A DNA stretch of 64,000 nucleotides from JBDWFY01 sp965275915 (GTDB lineage Bacteria > Pseudomonadota > Alphaproteobacteria > Rhizobiales > Stappiaceae): NCBI GenBank assembly GCA_965275915.1, contig CBDHYI010000008.1, positions 1,240,001-1,304,000 on the forward strand, read 5' to 3'. Numbering within the stretch: the stretch's first letter is position 1; each line of letters starts with the position of its first letter. The notes under the pieces are model-generated. The model was not told the DNA's origin. It saw only the letters and a list, made by a program, of their open reading frames with translations, and searched no databases. A program made the position numbers and the translations under genes. Shown here piece after piece: positions 32,854-42,699 of the stretch.

Positions 32854-34194
32854 TTATGCGGACTTTTTAAGGTCCACCTTGCCGTTGCCGGGATGGGGCT
32901 CCGACTTTGACAGGTCGCTCGGACGCAGATGCGTGATCAGCCGTGCGCCTTTCGAGTAAGTGAGATAGGACCATAACCAGTTGGCGGCCACAAGCAGTGG
33001 CGAGCGCACGCCGATGAGGAAATAGATATGGGCGACGCCCCAGATCCACCAGGCGATAAAGCCCGACAGGTGCACCCGGCCAAGGTCTATCACCGCCGAG
33101 TGGCGGCCAATGGTCGCCAGGTTGCCCAGATGTCGGTATCTGAACGGTGAGGGGGCACGTTTCCCGGACAGTTTTTTGCTGATAAGTGTGCCGACATATT
33201 TACCCATCTGCTTTGCGGCGGGCGCAATGCCCGGGACATCCTGATCGTTCTTCCAGGGGACCTTAGCGGCATCGCCGATCACGAATACATCCGGATGCCC
33301 GGTAACGGACAGGTCGGCTTCAACAGGGATCCGACCGCTGCGGTCGGTCTCGCAATTCAGCCATCGCCTGGCGTTTTTTACCTCAACACCCGCTCCCCAG
33401 ATCACGGTCGCCGCTGGCACAGGTTCATCGTCAAGCGTCACTCCGTTCTCATCAATATCGATGACGCGTGCGTTCAGCGCCACATCCACACCAAGCTTTT
33501 CCAGCGTCTGTTTGGCGTGATTGCGCAGTTTTTCCGGGAAGCCGCGCAACAATGTATCGCCGGCTTCAACCAGCATGATCCGTGCATCCCGGGAGGAGAT
33601 ATTTCGAAAATCACTGGCGAGCGTAAACCGCGCCAATTCCGCAATGGCGCCGGCCATTTCCACACCGGTCGGCCCGCCGCCTACAATAATGAATGTCAGT
33701 TCGCGGTGCTGGGCAGCCTCGGTCCTGGCAATCTCGGCCCGCTCAAACGCCATCAGGACCCGCTTGCGAATTTCCGTCGCATCAATAATCCGTTTTAGCC
33801 CCGGTGCGGCGCCCTGCCATTGGTCGTTGCCGAAATAGGAGTGATGCGACCCGTTTGCGATGATGAGGTAATCATAGGGAAAAGTACCGGAGTCACCGAT
33901 AACCTGCTTCGTTTCCAGATCGATATCCTGCACCTCGCACAGCGCAACCGTAACGTTGGTCTGTTTGGCAAAAATGCTGCGGATCGGCCAGGCCACATGA
34001 GCCGGCGACAGATCCGCCGTGGCGACCTGATACAACAGGGGCTGAAAAAGGTGATAGTTGCGCCGGTCGATCAGAGTCACATCGACATCGGCCTTGGCGA
34101 GCCGTTTGGCCGCGGCCAGCCCGCCGAATCCGGCTCCGACAATAACAACCTTTTTTCGCGCGCTCGGTGTCGGTTTTTCAATCAGTTTCAGCAT
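32854..34194 (-). CDS. Type II NADH:quinone oxidoreductase (NDH-2-like)
   Basis: Flavoprotein of about 446 aa that would oxidise NADH and reduce quinone at the inner face of the membrane without pumping protons. It has two Rossmann motifs: FAD GAGFGGLAAAKRL near the start and NAD GGGPTGVEMAGAI at about residue 180. FVIGDAAKVPW binds FAD near the end. The C-terminal amphipathic/hydrophobic stretch (HLSGFIAWWIWGVAHIYFLIG) provides membrane attachment, as in the family. The start is uncertain between the TTG at 34203, nearer a GAGG site, and the ATG at 34194. Confidence 0.9.
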   Translation of the reverse strand: MLKLIEKPTPSARKKVVIVGAGFGGLAAAKRLAKADVDVTLIDRRNYHLFQPLLYQVATADLSPAHVAWPIRSIFAKQTNVTVALCEVQDIDLETKQVIGDSGTFPYDYLIIANGSHHSYFGNDQWQGAAPGLKRIIDATEIRKRVLMAFERAEIARTEAAQHRELTFIIVGGGPTGVEMAGAIAELARFTLASDFRNISSRDARIMLVEAGDTLLRGFPEKLRNHAKQTLEKLGVDVALNARVIDIDENGVTLDDEPVPAATVIWGAGVEVKNARRWLNCETDRSGRIPVEADLSVTGHPDVFVIGDAAKVPWKNDQDVPGIAPAAKQMGKYVGTLISKKLSGKRAPSPFRYRHLGNLATIGRHSAVIDLGRVHLSGFIAWWIWGVAHIYFLIGVRSPLLVAANWLWSYLTYSKGARLITHLRPSDLSKSEPHPGNGKVDLKKSA

Positions 34195-34203
34195 CAAACT
34201 CAA

Positions 34204-34506
34204 CCAACCTCTATCCGGTAATTAGGACTGTCTCAGCAATTGCCAAGTAATACTGTTTTTCCGCTGTGCCAATAACTTCAGCCTGACGTCTTTTCACGAA
34301 TTTTTGTGACACTGCGGGCCACTGAATGGCGTGCGGAAGGACGGGAGGTTTCCCCGGGGAAAACCGTCTTCTTCGGGACATTTCATGGTTCAAAGGAGAC
34401 TGGGCGTGCGGAGCGCCGCAACAGTTTCGCTGTCTGTTCCCAAGTTCGCAAGAGAAGAAATTGAATGCAGCAATTGTCCGATCCGACCGCTTTCGCCGCG
34501 CTGAAA
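34204..34506. other. Intergenic region without a recognisable gene
   Basis: 303 bp between two genes of the minus strand. It contains short open frames only and no convincing terminator or RNA gene. It presumably holds the NDH-2 promoter at its left end. Confidence 0.5.
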
Positions 34507-36942
34507 TCAGCTGCGCATCCTGGTAAACTCAGGATCGTAGGGACAGGGTGCAATCACTTCCGCCTTGATGTGTTCTCCGCAGGAGTCCAGCACCATTGTG
34601 CTGCCGATGGCTGCGAAATCAGGCACGACGAACGCATAGGCCAGGTTCATGCCGACCCTGTGCCCCCAGTCACCGGACGTTACCGTACCAACGACCGTGT
34701 CGCCCTCCATCAGGGCTGCGCCGCCATGAGCAGGTGCGTTGGTTGCGTCGATCTTCAGCGTTACGAGCTGTCTGGCCGGGCCGTCGGCGCGGCGTCTCAG
34801 GAGTGCATTCTTGCCGATGAATGCCGGTTTGTCCGGTTTCACGAAACGGTCAAGCGCCGTTTCGAACGGGTCGTACTCGGTGATGAGATCGGCTTTCCAA
34901 TGCAGGAATCCTTTTTCCATTCGCATGGAGTCAACGGCTCTGGCTCCGAACAGTTTCAGACCGTGTGTCTCACCCGCCTTGCGCAGGTTGAGGTAGGCGG
35001 CGTAGAGCGAAGCGTTGGGGACATGAATCTCATAGGCCAGTTCTCCTGAAAAGCTGATGCCCATAACCACCGCCGGTGCGAAGCCGATGAAGCATTCGCG
35101 GACGCTCAGCCAGGGAAAAGCCTCATGCGACCAGTCACCGCGCGCGCTGGCCGAGAGCACGTCCCTGGCTTTGGGGCCGGCGAGGACCAAGATGGTATGC
35201 TCGTTGGTCAGGCTGCGGATCCGGACATCTTCGTCCGCGCCGATATGGGCCGTCAGCCAGTCCATATCGTGGTATTCAGCAGCGGCGGCCGATCCGTACC
35301 AGATCCGCTCCGGGCCGCGATCGCTTGCCGGCAGGTTTGCAACGGTTGCTTCGCCTTTGATCATGCCGTGTTCGTTCAGCAAATATCCGAGGCCGACCCG
35401 GCCGGTACGTTTCGTGACAGGGCCGCAGAACATCCGGGTGAGAAACGCGTGGCGGTCGGCCCCGGTGATCTCAAACCTGTTAAAGCCGCTGACCTCACAC
35501 AGCCCGACATTTTCCTGAACATTTTTTACTTCGGCCGCAACGACATCGAATGTCTCGTCGAAATTGAAACTGTGGGTGGGATGAAAGTCCGGTGCGGGCT
35601 TTATATAATCCATCCGTTCCCAGCCGTTCACGACCGCGAATTCCGCGCCCTCGGCGGCCAGAACCGGGGTCAGCGGCGTGGTCTTTGCCGGGCGCCCTGC
35701 CGGACGATGTTCGTGTGGGAAGTGGAAACGGAATTCGTTCTGATAATCTTCAATCGCCTTGAGAGCGGTCAGCTCAACGTTTGCATGGCCGGTAAACCGG
35801 CGTGGATCGATGCACCAGGTGTCGTAGCAGGCCTCGCCATGGACAATCTGCTGAGCCAGCAGCCAGCCGTGGCCGCCGCCTTCGCCCAATCCCGCGCGCA
35901 ACCCGATAATGCAAAAGGCATTCCGTTTGCCCGGTATCGGCCCGACCAGAGGCGCGCCGTCAATCGTATAGGTGATTGGGCCGTTCACGATGGAGTGGAT
36001 CCCTGCGTCCATCAGGGCCGGCATGCGCATGAAGGCGCCTTCCAGCACATCGGTCACCCGGTCCAGATCGTCCGGACACAGCGCATTGACGAAGTTTGGG
36101 TCGATCCCATCCATGCCCCATGTCTTGCAATCCTGCTCGTAAAACCCGAGCAGAAGCCCGTACTTTTCCTGGCGGCAATAATAGTCGGAAATCGGACAGC
36201 GGAGCAGCGGCATGCGATGGCCTGCGTCCCTGATCGCGGCGATCTCCCCGGTCAGGAAGTACTGATGCTCCATCGAGGCGACCGGATGGTGCACGCCCAT
36301 CATGGCGCCGACCTCATTAACCCGGTAGCCGCACGCATTCACCACGATATCGCAGTCGATATCGCCGCGTTCGGTGTGTACGGTCCAGGTGTCGTCCTTA
36401 TGCTGGGTCAGCGCCGTCACCGGCGTGTTGCGATAGACTTTCGCACCGGCGTTGCGCGCCCGCCTCGCCAGCGCCTGGCACAGCTGGGCCGGGTCGATAT
36501 CGCCGTCAAGCGGGTCCCATAACCCGCCGAGCAGATTTTCCGTTGAAATCAAAGGGTGGCGCCGTGCGCACTCTCCGGCATCGATAATCTCGAAATGCAC
36601 GTCCATACCCCGCGCCATCGACGCAAAGTGACGGTAACCCTGCATCTGCGCTTCGGTGTTGGCGAGCCGGATGCCGCCGTCCCCGTGGTGATAATTGATC
36701 GGATAGTCGGGGTCGTCGGCCAATTCCTTGTAGAGATTTATGGAATGGGTCTTAAGCCCGACCATTGTCTGGTTCATGCCGAAATTCGTAACCTGCGCCG
36801 CCGAGTGCCAGGTCGTGCCGCTGGTCAATTCGTTGCGCTCGACGAGAACGACATCGTTCCAGCCTTCCTGCGTCAGATGATAAAGGGTGGAACATCCCGC
36901 GATGCCGCCGCCGATAACCACAACCCTGGTGCGCGATTTCAT
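34507..36942 (-). CDS. Dimethylglycine/sarcosine dehydrogenase-like FAD-dependent oxidoreductase (GcvT fusion)
   Basis: 811-aa flavoprotein. The N-terminal DAO domain has VVIGGGIAGCSTLYHL and SGTTWHSAAQV; the His in that motif is the covalent FAD attachment point in DMGDH and SARDH. The middle FAO_M domain contains DGAPLVGPIPG and AFCIIGLRAGLGEGGGHGW. The C-terminal half is a GcvT-like tetrahydrofolate-binding domain (FEITGADRHAFLTRMFCG, KGFLHWKADLITEYDPFE). Reaction by family: oxidative demethylation of an N-methyl substrate with transfer to tetrahydrofolate. It is divergent from an MttB-family methyltransferase, so the two genes probably act on the same methylated amine. Confidence 0.9.
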   Translation of the reverse strand: MKSRTRVVVIGGGIAGCSTLYHLTQEGWNDVVLVERNELTSGTTWHSAAQVTNFGMNQTMVGLKTHSINLYKELADDPDYPINYHHGDGGIRLANTEAQMQGYRHFASMARGMDVHFEIIDAGECARRHPLISTENLLGGLWDPLDGDIDPAQLCQALARRARNAGAKVYRNTPVTALTQHKDDTWTVHTERGDIDCDIVVNACGYRVNEVGAMMGVHHPVASMEHQYFLTGEIAAIRDAGHRMPLLRCPISDYYCRQEKYGLLLGFYEQDCKTWGMDGIDPNFVNALCPDDLDRVTDVLEGAFMRMPALMDAGIHSIVNGPITYTIDGAPLVGPIPGKRNAFCIIGLRAGLGEGGGHGWLLAQQIVHGEACYDTWCIDPRRFTGHANVELTALKAIEDYQNEFRFHFPHEHRPAGRPAKTTPLTPVLAAEGAEFAVVNGWERMDYIKPAPDFHPTHSFNFDETFDVVAAEVKNVQENVGLCEVSGFNRFEITGADRHAFLTRMFCGPVTKRTGRVGLGYLLNEHGMIKGEATVANLPASDRGPERIWYGSAAAAEYHDMDWLTAHIGADEDVRIRSLTNEHTILVLAGPKARDVLSASARGDWSHEAFPWLSVRECFIGFAPAVVMGISFSGELAYEIHVPNASLYAAYLNLRKAGETHGLKLFGARAVDSMRMEKGFLHWKADLITEYDPFETALDRFVKPDKPAFIGKNALLRRRADGPARQLVTLKIDATNAPAHGGAALMEGDTVVGTVTSGDWGHRVGMNLAYAFVVPDFAAIGSTMVLDSCGEHIKAEVIAPCPYDPEFTRMRS

Positions 36943-37119
36943 GACTTTGTCTCCGAAAACCCGCGCGTACCTTGGGCATTGTCCTGTCCGTCGGCAACAG
37001 GAAGTTCATTATTTCGAAAAATTAGGAAAACAGATTTGAATATTTCGATTTAAATTCTTTTATATTCGGTGTTTCGCAAATGGCAAACCGCCACTCCTGT
37101 GTAAGCAAAGGACTCCCTG

Positions 37120-38646
37120 ATGGACGGTCAGAGACACAAAAGGGGCGGACGCCGCGAAAGGCTCGCCCGGCGTGCCGCAAAACCGGTTATGGATCCGTGC
37201 CCTCCCGGGCAGATCGGCGGCTCCTACAGGCCTTTGACCGAGCAGGAAATTCAGAAGATTTACGGGACGGCACTGGATCTGCTTGAAAAACTGGGCATGG
37301 GAGACGTGCCTCACCGTCTTCGGGAGGATCTGCTTAAAATCGGCGCTCTGACCACAGACGCGGGTCGGATCGCGTTTCCGCCTGATCTTGTCGAGAGGGC
37401 TGTAGACCAGGCGGCTAAGACTTTTGTGCTGCACGGACGCGACGAAAGCCGGTCAATCGAAGTCGGCGGAAATCGCGTTTATTTCGGAACCGGCGGTGCG
37501 GCGGTGCAGACGCTGGACCGGGAGACGCGGCTTTACCGCCCTTCGACGCTGCAAGACCTTCATGATTTTACGCGGCTTCAGGACACGCTCGCCAATATCA
37601 GCTGGTTCACACGCTGCTGTGTGGCAACGGACGTTCCGGATAATCTTGATCTGGATATGAACACGGCCTACGCGCTGATCAGGAACACCACCAAGCCCAC
37701 GGCCACATCGTTCACGCTGGCAGGCCACATCGCACCGGTTGTCGAGATGCTGGATATTGTTGCCGGAGGCCCCGGAGAGTTTTCCCGGCGGCCTTTCATG
37801 AAGGCCCATATCAGCCCGGTGATCTCGCCGATGCGTTATGGCGAAGATGCTGTGGATGTTGTCTATGAGTGCATCAGGCACAATATCCCGATTTCCTGCA
37901 TCACCGCGGCACAGGCAGGTGCCACCGCGCCGGCGACGCTGGCGGGGTTCCTGGCACAGTCCCTGGCCGAGACACTGGCGAGCCTGGTTATGGTGCACGC
38001 CATTCAGCCGGGATTTCCGATGGTGTTCTCCAACTGGCCGCTTGTGATTGACCTGCGCACAGGTGCCTTTTCCGGCGGCGGCGGTGAAACTGCCGTGCTC
38101 AATGCCGCGTCAGCGCAATTGTCCAACTGGCTCCGTCTGCCGTCCGGCGTTGCCAGTTCAATGACGGATGCGAAAGCCATCGATGCGCAATATGGATCGG
38201 AGAAAGGCATCACGTCCCTGGCGGCCGCACTGGCAGGAGGAAATCTGATCTATGAGAGCTCCGGCATGACGGCGTCGCTCCTGGGGGCCAGTTTTGAAGC
38301 CTTTCTGCTGGACGACGAGATGCACTCCATGAGCTATCGCACGCTGCGCGGGATCGAGGTGACGGATGAGAACCTGGGCTTCGATGCAATTGTGAACGCA
38401 GTGCTGGGGGAGGGGCATTTCCTGGGCGGTCAGCATACCTATCTGGCGATGGAACGGGACTATTTCTACCCTTCGCTTGCCGATCGGGACGAGCCAAGGA
38501 CCTGGGCCCGGAATGGAGCTCTGGATGCCTGGTCCAGAGCCCGCCTGCGTGTCGGTGAAATTCTGGACAGCCACCATCCATCCTATTTATCGGAGCGGCA
38601 GGACACGGACATTCGTGCTCGGTTCAATATCCTGAATCCGGTGTGA
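37120..38646 (+). CDS. MttB-family (non-pyrrolysine) trimethylamine/betaine methyltransferase
   Basis: 508-aa TIM-barrel methyltransferase of the MttB superfamily, whose non-pyrrolysine members demethylate quaternary amines such as glycine betaine onto a corrinoid protein. Family features: LTEQEIQKIYGTALDLLEKLG near the N-terminus, RVYFGTGGAAVQTLDRETR, and AQAGATAPATLAGFLAQSLA. There is no in-frame amber codon, so it is the non-Pyl type. No corrinoid protein gene is adjacent. Divergent promoter (177 bp, AT-rich) with the DMGDH-like gene and convergent with a LysR regulator. Confidence 0.88.
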   Translation: MDGQRHKRGGRRERLARRAAKPVMDPCPPGQIGGSYRPLTEQEIQKIYGTALDLLEKLGMGDVPHRLREDLLKIGALTTDAGRIAFPPDLVERAVDQAAKTFVLHGRDESRSIEVGGNRVYFGTGGAAVQTLDRETRLYRPSTLQDLHDFTRLQDTLANISWFTRCCVATDVPDNLDLDMNTAYALIRNTTKPTATSFTLAGHIAPVVEMLDIVAGGPGEFSRRPFMKAHISPVISPMRYGEDAVDVVYECIRHNIPISCITAAQAGATAPATLAGFLAQSLAETLASLVMVHAIQPGFPMVFSNWPLVIDLRTGAFSGGGGETAVLNAASAQLSNWLRLPSGVASSMTDAKAIDAQYGSEKGITSLAAALAGGNLIYESSGMTASLLGASFEAFLLDDEMHSMSYRTLRGIEVTDENLGFDAIVNAVLGEGHFLGGQHTYLAMERDYFYPSLADRDEPRTWARNGALDAWSRARLRVGEILDSHHPSYLSERQDTDIRARFNILNPV

Positions 38647-38665
38647 GCGTGGTATTCGACCAAGC

Positions 38666-39640
38666 TCAATCCATCAGCAGGAAACTGTCTTTAAGCCAGG
38701 GCGCGTTTTCAATCAGCGGCCTCACCGCGTGTTCATCAATGAGCGAGCGAGTTTTCCTGTCGATCAGGTCCACTACGGATCGGGAACAGTCCGGTGTTGT
38801 GACGATGGCCAGTTCCCGGGAAAAACTCTTTCCCGGGAAGCGATGCATCTGAATTCTGGACTGGAATCTCTTCGCTCGCGAGAACAGCATCGGTGTCGTA
38901 ATCGTCCATCCCGCACCGGATGCGACCATCGCCATGAGGGTCTGATTGTTGCTGCATTCGAATGAGTGCGGAGGCGTCACGCCTGTTCTTCGAAGTTGCG
39001 CCTCGATCTGACGGGCAATGATCAGATTGCCGGAGAACCGCAAAAACGGAAGCTTTGTGCGCCCTTCGAAAATGTCCGAAAGAGATCTTTCCGGCGACCG
39101 GGGAATGACGACGACGAACGGATCGCGCAACAGGGGGCGATCGATCAGATCCCGGAGGCGCTCAGGCGGGCTCGCAGCAATGCCAAGGTCCAGATGTCGA
39201 TTTCTGAGCATCTCAATAAGAGCGTGGCTGGTTTCGGTTTGAATAAGGAAGTCGCAGCGCGGCATTGCCTTCGTAAGATACACGGCCAGTTCCGGCACGA
39301 TATCGCTGTCAAAGTCCTCGATGGTGCCGAGCCGCAGATAGCTTGCTTCGGCTATGTTGCCCGCCGAGGCTTCGGCTTTCGCCCGGCGAATGGCATGCAG
39401 CGCATCGTCGATATTTCGTAAAAACACCCGTCCTTTCGGAGTCAGCACCATCGGTCGCCGGTTGTGATTGAACAACTCAACGCCCAGGTGGTCCTCAAGG
39501 CTGCGCAGATGATGAGAGATCGTGCTGACAGTCAGGCCGGTTTCCCGGGAGGCGGCCTGCAGCGATCCTTTCCGGGCACAAATCTGAAACAATTCCAGCC
39601 ATTTGAGGCTAAGGTCCTTCCCGGAGGATTGACGGGGCAT
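38666..39640 (-). CDS. LysR-family transcriptional regulator
   Basis: LysR-type regulator, 324 aa. The N-terminal winged helix (LFQICARKGSLQAASRETGL, TVSTISHHLRSLEDHLGVEL) follows a 13-residue extension; the C-terminal periplasmic-binding-like effector domain runs ASYLRLGTIEDF to the end. Its stop is 20 bp from the convergent MttB gene, so it probably regulates the MttB/DMGDH pair. The effector is likely to be a methylated amine (inference). Confidence 0.88.
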   Translation of the reverse strand: MPRQSSGKDLSLKWLELFQICARKGSLQAASRETGLTVSTISHHLRSLEDHLGVELFNHNRRPMVLTPKGRVFLRNIDDALHAIRRAKAEASAGNIAEASYLRLGTIEDFDSDIVPELAVYLTKAMPRCDFLIQTETSHALIEMLRNRHLDLGIAASPPERLRDLIDRPLLRDPFVVVIPRSPERSLSDIFEGRTKLPFLRFSGNLIIARQIEAQLRRTGVTPPHSFECSNNQTLMAMVASGAGWTITTPMLFSRAKRFQSRIQMHRFPGKSFSRELAIVTTPDCSRSVVDLIDRKTRSLIDEHAVRPLIENAPWLKDSFLLMD

Positions 39641-39875
39641 GGGCGCATCCTGAAGCCTAAGCGTGATCTGTTAATCCGAAATTTTATGAGTTTTGATCCG
39701 ATTTTATCACAAATGATGATTTGTGTCTCATCCGGCGGCACCGGCTGCTGCGCTTGCCGGGCGCTGAGCTTGAACCGGCTCTGTCGCTTGAGCGAGCGTC
39801 GGCGTTTGTGGTTCCCAGCGGTCGGGTTTATTGTTCGAGGATCTTATTCGCAAATGCAGAACAAGAGCTTCAGAG

Positions 39876-40259
39876 ATGCCGCCGCAACTAAAAATTCTCG
39901 CAATATCAATCGCTTTGGCAATTTTGTTTCCTTTTTATTCGATTGCTCAAGGCTATGATTATGTCAGCAGCAATCACAGTTGGTCGGTGAGCTGTAACAA
40001 ATCCGGCTACGTCTTGCGGTCGCAATATCCTGTTTCCCGCTTCCATGAAGCGGGAGCAGGCTCTTATGTAACCCGTGAAAGGGAAACGCTCTATCTGGGT
40101 CGATCCTGCGATGCTTCGAACAGTGTGCTGGGCGACGGGAAATGGTGCTGGGCCAATGGCGGCTTCTTCGCGGAATTCGGCCGCTACAATATGGGCTTTC
40201 CGAGACAGGAATTGGTTTGTCCAAATGCTGTTGATGGTTTTCCCGGCTGTCGGTGCTGA
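39876..40259 (+). CDS. Small exported Cys-containing protein of unknown function
   Basis: 127 aa beginning with a signal peptide (LAISIALAILFPFYSIAQG). The mature part contains YDYVSSNHSWSVSCNKSGYV, LRSQYPVSR, LYLGRSCDASNSVLGDGKWC, WANGGFFAEFG, and ends PGCRC. Six Cys residues (VSCN, RSCD, KWCW, LVCP, PGCRC) suggest disulfides. The ATG at 39876 was chosen so that the signal peptide is N-terminal; the longer frame from 39831 adds a basic lead. Family not recognised. Confidence 0.65.
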   Translation: MPPQLKILAISIALAILFPFYSIAQGYDYVSSNHSWSVSCNKSGYVLRSQYPVSRFHEAGAGSYVTRERETLYLGRSCDASNSVLGDGKWCWANGGFFAEFGRYNMGFPRQELVCPNAVDGFPGCRC

Positions 40260-40329
40260 TGGCAGCTGGAGCGTATCCTGACGCTGATAAGGTCAGTTAA
40301 TGAAACTTTGATTATTGCGGAGCAAACCG

Positions 40330-40767
40330 ATGGTTCTTTATCCAAATCATATGACAATTGCTGTCAACGAAGTCGAGCCGGCCAAGGAATTTCTGTCGCT
40401 CCTTGGATTTGAAGAGACGGAGAGGAAAATTATCTCCGGTCCGGTTATGGAAGACTATCTGGACGTTCCGGGCATCGAGGCAGAGCATGTAACGATGGTG
40501 CTCAAGGGGTGTGATCCGTATTTCGACATTCAGCTTCTGAGATACATCAAGCCCGCTCCGACGCAAAACGAGCATGTGAGAGACCTGACGACAATCGGGT
40601 ACAATCATCTGTGTTTTGCTGTCGAAGACCTGGATGCAACCCTTGAAAAGCTAACGGCTGCCGGCGTGAAAATGCGCAATAAGGCTATGGAGTTCCGCGA
40701 CTATAAGATGGCTTTTATCTGGGGGCCGGAAGGTGTGACCCTGGAGCTTGTTCAGAAATTGAACTGA
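40330..40767 (+). CDS. VOC-family protein
   Basis: Glyoxalase-fold protein of 145 aa: LYPNHMTIAVNEVEPAKEFL, EAEHVTMVLKGCDPYFDIQLL, TIGYNHLCFAVEDLDATLEKL and GPEGVTLELVQKLN. His, Gln and Glu at the expected metal positions (NH, DIQ, NHL, LEL). ATG preceded by GGAG at 7 bases. It is followed by a strong hairpin terminator and converges on the BCCT gene. Substrate unknown; a dioxygenase- or glyoxalase-like role is possible. Confidence 0.87.
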   Translation: MVLYPNHMTIAVNEVEPAKEFLSLLGFEETERKIISGPVMEDYLDVPGIEAEHVTMVLKGCDPYFDIQLLRYIKPAPTQNEHVRDLTTIGYNHLCFAVEDLDATLEKLTAAGVKMRNKAMEFRDYKMAFIWGPEGVTLELVQKLN

Positions 40768-40843
40768 TGGTTCAGCAGGTGCCCCCCGGATGACGGGCAA
40801 TGCGGCACGGATACTGTCATTCGAAAGTACGGTCAGGAAAGAA

Positions 40844-40877
40844 GTATGCCGCGCGTTTCGGGAAACGCGCGGCATAC
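40844..40877. terminator. Bidirectional hairpin terminator
   Basis: Perfect inverted repeat with a 15-bp stem (GTATGCCGCGCGTTT / AAACGCGCGGCATAC) and a CGGG loop. It is followed by CCGTTTTT on the plus strand and preceded by GGAAAGAA (TTCTTTCC on the minus strand). It lies between the ends of the convergent VOC and BCCT genes. Confidence 0.88.
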
Positions 40878-40884
40878 TCCGTTT

Positions 40885-42558
40885 TTACTGGGCCGGCTCG
40901 GCGACGGCATCCGTCTCCTCGTTTGTGGTCGCAACGCCGACTTTTTCGCGGTGGCTGTCGCGCCAGATCGCTTTTACCAGCGCAATACATTGCAGAACCA
41001 TCACAACGGAGAAGGGGAAAGCACCTATGACCATAGCGGTCTGGATCGCCTTATGCCCGCCGGCAATCAACAGCGCGGCGACCACGCCCCCCAGTGCAAT
41101 GCCCCAGAAGTAGATGTGCGGCCGTGCCTTGGGTCCTTCATCGCCAGCGGCATTGATCGTGTTCACGATCAGAACTGCTGAGTCAGCTGTGGTGACGAGA
41201 TATGTCATCAGAAGAACCACAATGATAACAGACATGATCCAGCCCAGCGCGGCATTCAACATGTGCTGGACCATGGCAAAGATCTTGTCGCCGTCAGGCG
41301 CCGAGGCGATGACGCCATTGGCTGTACCGTTCAGTTCCAGATCGATGGCTGTGCCGCCTGCCCATGTGAACCAGATGAAGCACATCAGCGAGGGGACGAT
41401 CATGGCGCCCAGGACGAACTCACGGATTGTGCGCCCTTTGGAGATGCGTGCCAGGAACAGACCCACGAACGGCGCAAACGCAACCCACCAAGCCCAGTAG
41501 AAAACGGACCAGCCGCCCTGCCAGCCTTCGAGTTTGGTGGCAATTGAACCGTCAACGCCATCGGATCTCCAGACGCGGAACATCATCTCGGGCATGGCAA
41601 CCAGGTAATCCCAAAGGCCCAGCACCAGCGCCTTCAGCCCGAAGAAGGTCGAGCCGAAGATCAGGAAGAAGGACAGAAGGAAGATCGACAGGCCCATATT
41701 GAGGTTCGAGAGCCACTTGATACCTTTGCCGACACCGGACAGCGCCGACATGGTGGAGGCGCCCATGATCACCAGGATAGCGACGATGATGCCCCAGGTG
41801 TTGGCGGTTCCGGCTTCGTTGGTCAGACCGCCAATGCCGATCCGAGTGAGCCCGGCGACAAACTGTTCAACGCCGAAGCCGAGTGTCTGAGCAACTCCGA
41901 GGATGGTTGCGACCACGGCAACGATGTCGACCACATGACCGACGGGACCGGACAGAGACTTGCCGAAAATGGGCGTCAAAGACGAGCGCATGGTCAGTGG
42001 CAAACCGCGCCGGTAGCAGAAGAAACCAAGCGAAAGGCCGGCAATTGCATAGCAGGCCCAGGCTCCCAGACCCCAATGCAGGAACGACCATTTATAGGCG
42101 TTGCGGATGTTCTCCTCTGACGAGCCTTCGACGAGGCCCTGAATGACTTCGGGATTGTTGCCGAAGTGATAAACGGGTTCTGCGACCGCCCATGTCAACA
42201 TGCCTACGCCGATACCGGCACCGAACATCATCGAAAACCATGAGAAATTTGAAAATTCCGGCCGGTCTCCCTCAACACCGAGCCGCAACCGTCCGGCTGC
42301 CGGCCAGATCGCCAGACCAATGCAAAGCAGCACGAAAAGCGCAACAATCCAGATATACCAATAAGCCGTGTTTGCAAGAATGAAGCTGTTGATCGCATTC
42401 AGGACCTTACCGGCCTGTTCCGGGAACACGACCGCCCAGATCACGAGCACAGCAACGATGATTTTGGAGATCACAGCAACGCTTTTGCTGAACCCCGCAT
42501 AGAAACCGCTATCAGCGGTCTTGATGGGCAGATCCATCAAGGGTGGTTTTATTGACAT
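40885..42558 (-). CDS. BCCT-family (betaine/carnitine/choline-type) transporter
   Basis: Secondary transporter of 557 aa with about twelve helices. Signature of the family: FYWAWWVAFAPFVGLFLARI followed by SKGRTIREF. The first-helix substrate site is FSMMFGAGIGVGMLTWAVAEP. C-terminal tail is charged (AIWRDSHREKVGV). Start at the ATG 42558; upstream in-frame residues are not homologous. Imports trimethylammonium or dimethylsulfonio compounds; with the MttB and DMGDH genes nearby, glycine betaine or a relative is a likely cargo (inference). Divergent from a LysR gene. Confidence 0.93.
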   Translation of the reverse strand: MSIKPPLMDLPIKTADSGFYAGFSKSVAVISKIIVAVLVIWAVVFPEQAGKVLNAINSFILANTAYWYIWIVALFVLLCIGLAIWPAAGRLRLGVEGDRPEFSNFSWFSMMFGAGIGVGMLTWAVAEPVYHFGNNPEVIQGLVEGSSEENIRNAYKWSFLHWGLGAWACYAIAGLSLGFFCYRRGLPLTMRSSLTPIFGKSLSGPVGHVVDIVAVVATILGVAQTLGFGVEQFVAGLTRIGIGGLTNEAGTANTWGIIVAILVIMGASTMSALSGVGKGIKWLSNLNMGLSIFLLSFFLIFGSTFFGLKALVLGLWDYLVAMPEMMFRVWRSDGVDGSIATKLEGWQGGWSVFYWAWWVAFAPFVGLFLARISKGRTIREFVLGAMIVPSLMCFIWFTWAGGTAIDLELNGTANGVIASAPDGDKIFAMVQHMLNAALGWIMSVIIVVLLMTYLVTTADSAVLIVNTINAAGDEGPKARPHIYFWGIALGGVVAALLIAGGHKAIQTAMVIGAFPFSVVMVLQCIALVKAIWRDSHREKVGVATTNEETDAVAEPAQ

Positions 42559-42699
42559 TAATTTCTCGCTTCTTCCTCTGTTTCCCCCGACCGCACGTGA
42601 CGCGATGGTGTGACCATCGGACTTCCTCCGTTGACACATGCGGCAGCCTGACCATATTAGCGCAATCAAATCGTTTGATAATACAGAACATATGCAGCT

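Noticed and set aside
35125..36522. 465-codon frame opposite the DMGDH-like gene
   Set aside because: Shadow of the real gene; no family motifs.
37120..38646. Pyrrolysine-type MttB
   Set aside because: The reading frame has no in-frame TAG; the Pyl-dependent methyltransferases carry an internal amber.
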